This document shows positions 29,380-34,416 of a stretch of DNA of 34,416 bases, one piece after another. Source of the stretch: a virus; IMG/VR virus record IMGVR_UViG_3300030118_000474, positions 1 to 34,416 of that record. One strand, given 5' to 3'. The notes beneath the pieces were generated by a model that searched no databases, was not told the origin of the DNA, and saw only the letters and a list, made by a program, of their open reading frames with translations. The position numbers and the translations under genes were made by a program. The first letter of the stretch is position 1. The number at the start of each line of letters is the position of its first letter.

Positions 29380-29677
29380 AGAATACTGCTGTTGTAGCTG
29401 TTGAACTTGGAGCAGAAACTACAACTGTTCCTTTCATCGCAATACCTAAATCAGAGAAATAAACTTCGTTTGCATCCGATGCTGTCGTATTTACAAACCT
29501 AATATTATTTCCTTTAACCGTACCTCGCGCATCAGTAGAAGTTCCAGTGATAAGAAACTGACCAATACCTGTAGCAAATACAGAGCGAATACGTGTGTCT
29601 GCGAGAGAAACACTGGTTACAGTATCAAGAACTGCTCCACTTCCAGTTACAAATCCTTGTCGAAGAGTGGTTGCCAT
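29372..29677 (-). CDS. Small beta-rich virion-region protein
   Basis: The 101-residue protein (MATTLRQGFVTGSGAVLDTV through SSTATTAVFYG) is Ser/Thr/Val-rich with predicted beta strands and no charged clusters. This fits a head-decoration or head-completion subunit. AAAGGAAC lies 7-8 bases ahead of the ATG. It is the first gene after the terminator and candidate promoter that separate it from the capsid gene. The exact role is unknown. Confidence 0.7.
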   Translation of the reverse strand: MATTLRQGFVTGSGAVLDTVTSVSLADTRIRSVFATGIGQFLITGTSTDARGTVKGNNIRFVNTTASDANEVYFSDLGIAMKGTVVVSAPSSTATTAVFYG

Positions 29678-29717
29678 GTTTTGTTCCTTTACATAAACAG
29701 AAGATAATTATTTATAT

Positions 29718-29746
29718 TATATATCAAGACAGGTAATTAGAAAAGC
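29718..29746 (-). promoter_or_regulatory. Candidate promoter behind the capsid terminator
   Basis: On the - strand a perfect TATAAT at 29723-29718 stands 17 bp after TTTTCT (29746-29741), a weak -35. It lies between the terminator hairpin and the next gene's Shine-Dalgarno, a sensible place to restart transcription of the connector and tail genes. AT-rich sequence makes chance matches common. Confidence 0.4.
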
Positions 29747-29750
29747 AAAG

Positions 29751-29790
29751 GGTGAAGAAAAAGAATTGTGCGTCTTTCTCTCCACCCTTA
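29751..29790 (-). terminator. Rho-independent terminator after the major capsid gene
   Basis: Arms 29775-29790 and 29751-29766 form a 16-bp stem around an 8-nt loop. In the - strand RNA two positions are G-U pairs; in the + strand RNA they would be A-C mismatches. The hairpin is therefore built for - strand transcripts. It is followed by TTGCTTTTCT, a U-rich tail. It probably limits read-through so that capsid and upstream head genes are expressed above downstream genes. Confidence 0.8.
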
Positions 29791-29827
29791 TTTAACCTAG
29801 TCTATACTAACCTAGTTTACACGGCTC

Positions 29828-30772
29828 TTAGGAAGAACCTGAAGCACCGTAATAGCTACGCCAATCAGAAAAGCCAAAGCTGTAACGCTCACGCGCTTTA
29901 AATCTAAGATTACCTGTATCGAAATCAGGTTCCATCTTAGTTTGAAGAGGTGAACGAACAAACATTTTAGCACCATTTGGGCAGTCAGTACGCAAGAACC
30001 AAGCATTACCGTCTTGGAATCTACGGTTTACATAAAAACCACCAGGAACTAAACCTTGACTGCGGATGCTGTTAATGTCGTTAACATTTGTTGCACCATT
30101 ACCAGCAGTCGTTGGGTTAACTCCAATAGTCGTTGACAGCGTGCTATTCAAGATTTGGTCTGCTGTGAAAGCAAGATCAGGCGGCACATGAAGTGATTCA
30201 ACCTGTAGACCAATAAGAATACCACGATCATCTTCTGCTTTTGAGATAGTAATCAAAGCCGACTCAAGAGATGCTTCTGAAAGATCAGTAGCACCAAGAG
30301 TGTTGGATTGAGTACCACCACCAACTACTGGATGACTAGCACTAAAGAAAGGCTGTCCGTCCCCACCAGGACTTCCTGCCGCAAAGCCGTTGTTGAAAAC
30401 ATCAGCAGCTTTAACTTGTTTAGTGTTTGCCATTGCACGAGCAAGACCACGCGCACGTAGTTTAGCAAAAGTGTCATAAAGATTATCTTCCATAGCTTCT
30501 TCAGTTACTGCAAAAGCAAGAGCTATTGTCTCGTGGCTGTAACGAGAAGCATAGCCTTCTTGTGCATCATCAAACTGAACGGCAGCACCTTCACTTTTAA
30601 CAGGTGCAGTGCCAAAGCCAGTGAATAGAACTTCTTCCTCAAACGCACGATCTGACTGTTCAATATCAAAGAGTGGAGCATGTTCATTATCCACATCATT
30701 GTATTCAATGCCAAATACAGCATTTAATCCTGGGAGCAGTTCTTTCGCAATACTAGAGCGATTAATAGCCAT
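29828..30772 (-). CDS. Major capsid protein (Mu gpT-like/HK97 fold)
   Basis: The 314-residue protein matches a common podovirus capsid family. The N-terminus MAINRSSIAKELLPGLNAVF is followed by HETIALAFAVTEEAMEDNLY, helical KLRARGLARAMANTKQ, PFFSASHPV and VESLHVPPDL. It ends FKARERYSFGFSDWRSYYGA. The FGFSDWRxYYG ending is characteristic of these HK97-fold proteins. AGGAAGGGAG precedes the ATG. It lies behind scaffold-like and decoration-like genes and ahead of a strong terminator, as expected for the most expressed virion gene. Confidence 0.88.
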   Translation of the reverse strand: MAINRSSIAKELLPGLNAVFGIEYNDVDNEHAPLFDIEQSDRAFEEEVLFTGFGTAPVKSEGAAVQFDDAQEGYASRYSHETIALAFAVTEEAMEDNLYDTFAKLRARGLARAMANTKQVKAADVFNNGFAAGSPGGDGQPFFSASHPVVGGGTQSNTLGATDLSEASLESALITISKAEDDRGILIGLQVESLHVPPDLAFTADQILNSTLSTTIGVNPTTAGNGATNVNDINSIRSQGLVPGGFYVNRRFQDGNAWFLRTDCPNGAKMFVRSPLQTKMEPDFDTGNLRFKARERYSFGFSDWRSYYGASGSS

Positions 30773-30790
30773 TTGTTATTACTCCCTTCC

Positions 30791-31378
30791 TTAGTTAGCC
30801 GATGAGTCAGCGGAGATGTAAGCATCTACGTGACGCACGATACGAACTTCAAGTTTCGGGAAGGCACGATCTGCGGCAACAGTAATATCATTTCCTGGCT
30901 CATCCAGTACAGCGATGGGACGAAGCATTCCACCTGTGGTGGTGGTGCGAGAACCAGCTTCAATTCCAAAGCCTGAACGACCAGTTACCGTAGAACCTGC
31001 ACCCAATGTGCAACTAAAGTTCTGTGACATAATATCACCAGCGGTGACAGAAGCATCAGCTTGAACTATAAAGGTAGCTTGCGGATCATCAACAACGAAC
31101 GCAACCGCATCGTCAGATGACGTACCACTAGGCCAATAGTTAGAATACTTAATTTCACCGTTAGCAGTATATTTACAACCCTGAAAAACACCTATAGCTT
31201 TTTGAGTTGAAACGCTCAAAACGACCACATTTCCTGCAGCATTACATACAATATCACCACTGAAGATATTGGTTGAGAAACCACTTGCAATGGGATACTC
31301 ATTCGTAGCGTTGCTGTTAACAGCGCCACCACGTTTGCGAGAAGGAGTAAGGCCGTTTAGTGCTTTAGTATCAGTCAT
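30791..31378 (-). CDS. Putative head decoration/stabilisation protein
   Basis: The 195-residue protein starts MTDTKALNGLTPSRKRGGAV and has NIFSGDIVCNAAGNVVVLS, AIGVFQGCKYTANGEIKYSN and FIVQADASVTAGDIMSQNFS. This beta-rich pattern (GFxxxxxxGGxxN, aIFxGDxV, GVFxGCxY) recurs next to capsid genes of marine podoviruses. The likely role is a capsid surface subunit made in amounts similar to the capsid protein. GGAAAGGAAT precedes the ATG. Confidence 0.7.
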   Translation of the reverse strand: MTDTKALNGLTPSRKRGGAVNSNATNEYPIASGFSTNIFSGDIVCNAAGNVVVLSVSTQKAIGVFQGCKYTANGEIKYSNYWPSGTSSDDAVAFVVDDPQATFIVQADASVTAGDIMSQNFSCTLGAGSTVTGRSGFGIEAGSRTTTTGGMLRPIAVLDEPGNDITVAADRAFPKLEVRIVRHVDAYISADSSAN

Positions 31379-31425
31379 AACACTATTCCTTTCCTTGTTT
31401 TAAGTTACGATGACAAACAGGAAAG

Positions 31426-31908
31426 CTACTCTTGAAAAGAAGGTTGCCTCCCTGTAGTTACCCTTGAGCGACTGGAGTTTGATATCGGCATACGTGAGTC
31501 TGAATTACGCATTAGTTGTGCGTTTACAGCGCCTACCGCATCTCTACTCTTTTGCTCATAAAATTCTTGACGGGATTCAGCCAGGTCAGTTGGCATCTTT
31601 GCCAAAGCCAAGTCTCCACGACAGACTGCTCCTGAATATCGTCCTTCCTCTCTCACGACAGAGGAGTGTGTCATTTCGGGAACTTCCTCGGACTGAACTA
31701 TCTCCCAACCTTCGGCCTGACGTTTACTTATATTTTGAATATCGTCATTACCTTTAATTGTCATTCTGATCCAGCGTAAAGACATGCCTTCACTTTTGAA
31801 TCTTTCTGTGACAGTTGGGGGAATGTCTAACCAATTAGGTTCTTCAAATGTCCTACGAGGTTTAGCTTCCCTTGTGCTACTACTACGTGAGTTTGTATTT
31901 CGTGCCAT
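31426..31908 (-). CDS. Head-region protein of unknown function
   Basis: The 160-residue protein is read from the ATG at 31908 (MARNTNSRSSSTREA), which has GAAGGAAA upstream; a GTG six codons earlier overlaps that ribosome site and is less likely. Ordered parts include EEPNWLDIPPTVTERFKSEG, MSLRWIRMTIKGNDDIQNIS and RQAEGWEIVQSEEVPEM. I recall this pattern beside scaffold genes of marine podoviruses. The C-terminus is Ser/Arg-rich. A minor head or scaffold-associated role is inferred. Confidence 0.7.
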   Translation of the reverse strand: MARNTNSRSSSTREAKPRRTFEEPNWLDIPPTVTERFKSEGMSLRWIRMTIKGNDDIQNISKRQAEGWEIVQSEEVPEMTHSSVVREEGRYSGAVCRGDLALAKMPTDLAESRQEFYEQKSRDAVGAVNAQLMRNSDSRMPISNSSRSRVTTGRQPSFQE

Positions 31909-31928
31909 TGTAAATTTTCCTTCCACGC

Positions 31929-32948
31929 TTAATTAAAAATGCTAGTGTAATCGCCTTCAGCTTTTTCAACTTTCAGCTTTTCCGCAGCATATTGTTCAAG
32001 TGATATCCCCCATTTGTTAGCTAAACGAACATCTTCTTGCGTTAGTTTAACTTTATTACCCTTAGAGGTTTTAGGTGTGCGTGATGCACCAGCTACCACT
32101 TGAGCAGAATTTGACGGTGTATCCTGCAAACGGGGTGTTTCAGGTTCTTGGGCAGAAGTATCCTGAAACCTTTGAGGATAACGACTACGTAATCTGTTGT
32201 CGATTTCCTCATAAAAATCATCATCAGAAGGATCGTATCCTTCATCTTTTAACTCTTGATCTATTGACAAAGCGGCGGTAGTCATTATCTGATCTTTACC
32301 AAACCAATTATTTTTAGCTGCCCAATCAACAGCTTTAGGATCATATTTAGGTGTCTGTTGTTGTGGTTGACTTACCTGTGATTGCTCTGCCTGTGTGCTG
32401 TAATTTTCTAATGCTGTGCGCTGATTACTAATCTGATTAAGTTCAGCGTATGCTTTACTAATACTTTCTTGTGCTGCAATCTGAGCATCTACATCGCTAT
32501 TTTCTATAGCTTGCCTATAAATACTTTTAGCAGCTTCTAAATTACTGTTTAACTGACTTTCACTATTATCTATAGAACTTTTTAAAGAGTTAGATAATTG
32601 TTCTTCTTTTTGATTTAATTCATTCTGAAGTGTACTAAGACGCTCCTCCATCTTCTGAAGTTTCTCGTCGCGTTCCTTACGTTGACGAATTAATTGTCTG
32701 ATACGCTTTTCCGCGCCTTTAGTCTCAATACCTTCTAATTCTTTTACTGGCTTTTCTTCATTCTCAACCTTTTCAGGTTTTAAACCTTCCTGTATTTGTT
32801 CAACATAGGTCGATTCTTCTTTTTGTTCTGTAGCAGCTTGAACAGGTTCTTCTTTTGTCTCTTCACCCTCTACTTCAAACTCAACAGGTTTCTTCTTTTC
32901 TACACCATCTATTTCAATGGTTGACCATTCCTCTTGATTCTCATTCAT
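31929..32948 (-). CDS. Scaffolding-like coiled-coil protein
   Basis: The 339-residue protein is highly charged. It has an acidic N-terminal region (about 1-85, many EEK/EEP repeats), a coiled coil (about 83-195, KRIRQLIRQRKERDEKLQKM and further heptads), and a Gln/Pro linker. The C-terminal part is VKLTQEDVRLANKWGISLEQ and EKLKVEKAEGDYTSIFN. Helical, acidic, positioned just before the capsid genes, it fits a scaffolding protein directing procapsid assembly. AAAGGA precedes the ATG. The sequence is not specific enough for more. Confidence 0.75.
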   Translation of the reverse strand: MNENQEEWSTIEIDGVEKKKPVEFEVEGEETKEEPVQAATEQKEESTYVEQIQEGLKPEKVENEEKPVKELEGIETKGAEKRIRQLIRQRKERDEKLQKMEERLSTLQNELNQKEEQLSNSLKSSIDNSESQLNSNLEAAKSIYRQAIENSDVDAQIAAQESISKAYAELNQISNQRTALENYSTQAEQSQVSQPQQQTPKYDPKAVDWAAKNNWFGKDQIMTTAALSIDQELKDEGYDPSDDDFYEEIDNRLRSRYPQRFQDTSAQEPETPRLQDTPSNSAQVVAGASRTPKTSKGNKVKLTQEDVRLANKWGISLEQYAAEKLKVEKAEGDYTSIFN

Positions 32949-33045
32949 TACTTTTCCTTTACATACCGCTAGTGGCGAACCTAACGAATTGAGGTTTATC
33001 CTGCGCCTTTACTATATTTTATATTATGAAATATAAATATACAAA
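32949..33045 (-). other. AT-rich intergenic stretch with imperfect 21-bp palindrome
   Basis: The interval between the GroES stop and the scaffold Shine-Dalgarno contains an AT-only near-palindrome around 33013-33035 (ATATTTCATAATATAAAATAT on the - strand, one mismatch). It could be a promoter region or processing site for the capsid-proximal genes. No -35/-10 pair with proper spacing is convincing, and no reading frame is supported. Confidence 0.35.
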
Positions 33046-33465
33046 TTAATTTGAAAGATTAAAAGTCGGGTCAAGCATATGTGGACTTTGTACCCGCATA
33101 ATAATCTGATCATCAAACAGAAGAATTAGTTTAAGACCTTTGTATACAAACTTCTGACCACTGAACTTTCCATAGCAAACATAATCACCTGTAGCACACC
33201 ACTCACCTAACGGAAACTTCTCTTTGTCCTTGTAAGCAAGATCGCCCAGTTTTAATACTCTGCCTACCGTTGTAAGATATGCTATATCATCCTTTAACTT
33301 TTCTGGGATAATAATACCACCTTTAGTTTTTTCTTTTACTACTACTGGTTGAACTAAAACATGATAACCAGGAATATCTGGCAAGTCATTCACATCAATT
33401 AGATTACTGTCTGGATTTACCCAATCTGAATTATTAATTGATTTGTCTAACTGTACAGCTTGCAT
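33046..33465 (-). CDS. groES: GroES-like co-chaperonin with N-terminal extension
   Basis: The 139-residue protein contains the GroES fold. PGYHVLVQPVVVKEKTKGGI (about 32-51) covers the first strands and mobile loop that contacts GroEL. VGRVLKLGD follows at about 67-75, then ATGDYVCYGKFSGQKFVYKG and DDQIIMRV. It is longer than bacterial GroES (about 95 residues), with roughly 28 extra residues in front and a 14-residue tail. In T4 the equivalent gp31 redirects host GroEL to fold the capsid protein. The location just ahead of scaffold and capsid genes supports that role. The start shares a base with the upstream stop codon. Confidence 0.9.
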   Translation of the reverse strand: MQAVQLDKSINNSDWVNPDSNLIDVNDLPDIPGYHVLVQPVVVKEKTKGGIIIPEKLKDDIAYLTTVGRVLKLGDLAYKDKEKFPLGEWCATGDYVCYGKFSGQKFVYKGLKLILLFDDQIIMRVQSPHMLDPTFNLSN

Positions 33466-33656
33466 TAATTTTCTTCCTCATATATTCGGTGTTTAACTAT
33501 ATACTTCAATAAGTCTTGTGCAAATTCAATACCCTCTATCAGACCTACTGCCTGACGATATTCATCGTAACTAGAGGCATTTCCATATGCAAGAGATTTT
33601 TTTGTTTCTTCTATCTTTTCTTCAAACTTTAAATTTAACTCGTCCCAAAATTCCAT
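33465..33656 (-). CDS. Small acidic helical protein between portal and GroES
   Basis: The 63-residue protein (MEFWDELNLKFEEKIEETKK through IVKHRIYEEEN) is largely helical and acidic with no known motif. AAAGGATAAC precedes its ATG, and it shares one base with the GroES start. From its position it could assist portal or prohead assembly. Small proteins at this site are common in marine podoviruses. I do not recognise a named family. Confidence 0.7.
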   Translation of the reverse strand: MEFWDELNLKFEEKIEETKKSLAYGNASSYDEYRQAVGLIEGIEFAQDLLKYIVKHRIYEEEN

Positions 33657-33658
33657 TG

Positions 33659-34416
33659 TTATCCTTTATTACTGTCAGAGATAAACTTACTCAGCATGTC
33701 TGCTGCTTTAAGAGTTTTGTCTCTATCAATATTTGCCTCTGTGTCTGCCAATTCAAGTAGTGCTTCCATAGCTGCAATAGCTTTCTTAGACTCTCTGTTA
33801 CGTTCAGAATCTTCTGCTTTTGCTGTAATACTAGCACCTTCTTTGAACATGTCCAGTTGAATTTGCAGTTCTTTAAGATCAAGTTCACGTTGTTTATTGG
33901 CAGCATTAACTGCTTCTTTAGCTGCCTGTGTCTGAACCTTTTGCTGCTCAAGACCAAGCTTCTGTCCTTCAATCTGAACAAGCTGTGCTTCAGGTGACAT
34001 AGCCTGTTGTTGCATAGCAGCAACCTGATTAGCTTGCATAACCTGTTGAGCGGCAGTAGCCATAACTGCTGAAATTAGATCAGGATTATTTGGATCAATG
34101 CCCTGCTGTTCTGCTTCATCACCATATGTAGAAATCATTTCCTCTGTTATACCAGTGATCTGTTCCTGATATTTTAACATAAGATGTTCCTGCATGTTTG
34201 CTTCTAAAATTGGTGCTATCCGTTTCATTAATGGGTTAGCACCATTAGCAGGGTCTTGTAGATATGTAGTTTTAACTTGTATATGGGCATCATGGTTTTG
34301 ACCAGGAAATGCTTTAATAGCCATACCTTTAACTGCTGCACTAATATCACTGAGAGGATCAAGCGGTACAGGCTTTGGCTTGCTTGGCATGATCTTATCT
34401 AAGTTAGGAATATTTG
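33659..34416 (-). CDS. Portal protein, C-terminal part (partial)
   Basis: The frame stays open to the right edge; the ATG at 34390 is internal (upstream codons read NIPNLDKI), so about 252 C-terminal codons are visible. The first part has a DPLSDISAAVKGMAIKAFPG segment and TYLQDPANGANPLMKRIAPI. A long Gln/Ala-rich helical region follows (AVMATAAQQVMQANQVAAMQ, EGQKLGLEQQKVQTQAAKE). Such tails end the long portal proteins of marine podoviruses and may form the internal barrel. The rest of the gene, and perhaps the large terminase, lie beyond the window. Identification depends on tail pattern and gene order. Confidence 0.65.
   Translation of the reverse strand, partial: NIPNLDKIMPSKPKPVPLDPLSDISAAVKGMAIKAFPGQNHDAHIQVKTTYLQDPANGANPLMKRIAPILEANMQEHLMLKYQEQITGITEEMISTYGDEAEQQGIDPNNPDLISAVMATAAQQVMQANQVAAMQQQAMSPEAQLVQIEGQKLGLEQQKVQTQAAKEAVNAANKQRELDLKELQIQLDMFKEGASITAKAEDSERNRESKKAIAAMEALLELADTEANIDRDKTLKAADMLSKFISDSNKG

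Noticed and set aside
29812-30006. Second frame inside the capsid gene
   Set aside because: It is a same-strand alternative frame with no motif or ribosome site, fully inside the capsid coding sequence except its tail.
31909-31926. GTG start six codons upstream for the 160-residue head protein
   Set aside because: It overlaps the GAAGGAAA ribosome site that serves the later ATG.
33013-33035. AT palindrome as terminator or strong promoter
   Set aside because: It lacks GC pairs and a U-tail, and no -35/-10 pair with correct spacing was convincing.

Overview
The window reads as part of an AT-rich marine tailed-phage genome (Caudoviricetes, podovirus-like). The sequence shows a T7-type endonuclease I, a class II (B12-dependent) ribonucleotide reductase, a small heat-shock protein, a GroES-like co-chaperonin, a Mu gpT-like/HK97-fold major capsid protein, a T7 gp13-like internal protein and a very large ejection-type protein. 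No integrase, repressor or host gene is visible, so a lytic lifestyle is likely. The gene mix recalls podoviruses of marine Alphaproteobacteria (pelagiphage or SAR116-phage type). That placement is inference from memory of such genomes, not a database result.

Left arm (1-9796, all + strand): metabolism, lysis and the packaging start. It begins with a partial sugar-nucleotide dehydratase/aminotransferase homologue. Next come a RecB/Cas4-type nuclease overlapping endonuclease I, two small proteins (one DUF3310-like), the class II RNR, a 2OG-Fe(II) oxygenase, a small Hsp with its own sigma70-like promoter, a glycosyltransferase, and a three-domain glycosyltransferase-methyltransferase-Maf/MptE fusion. 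A membrane protein (holin candidate), an overlapping Rz/Rz1-type spanin pair and a terminase small subunit close the arm.

At 9797-9899 the two arms converge on a structured intergenic element with a 9-bp inverted repeat.

Right arm (9900-34416, all - strand; transcription runs from high to low coordinates): virion genes. In order of transcription they are the C-terminal part of a portal protein, a small protein, GroES, a scaffold-like coiled-coil protein, two head proteins, the major capsid protein, and a strand-specific terminator followed by a possible promoter. Then come head-tail connectors, a 3.3-kb block of small, extremely Lys/Arg-rich proteins, tail adaptor genes, fibre and lectin-like genes with a tail-fibre assembly-like protein, a tail collar fibre and a probable tail hub. 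The arm ends with a virion lysozyme and an internal/ejection protein series comparable to T7 gp13-gp16.

The least explained part is the basic-protein block (25418-28711). It includes three genes under 60 codons (42, 47 and 52 aa), one of them a tandem SKGGAMK repeat. I infer a virion-internal DNA-condensing or scaffold-binding set. The terminase large subunit, DNA polymerase, helicase and RNA polymerase are not in this window.
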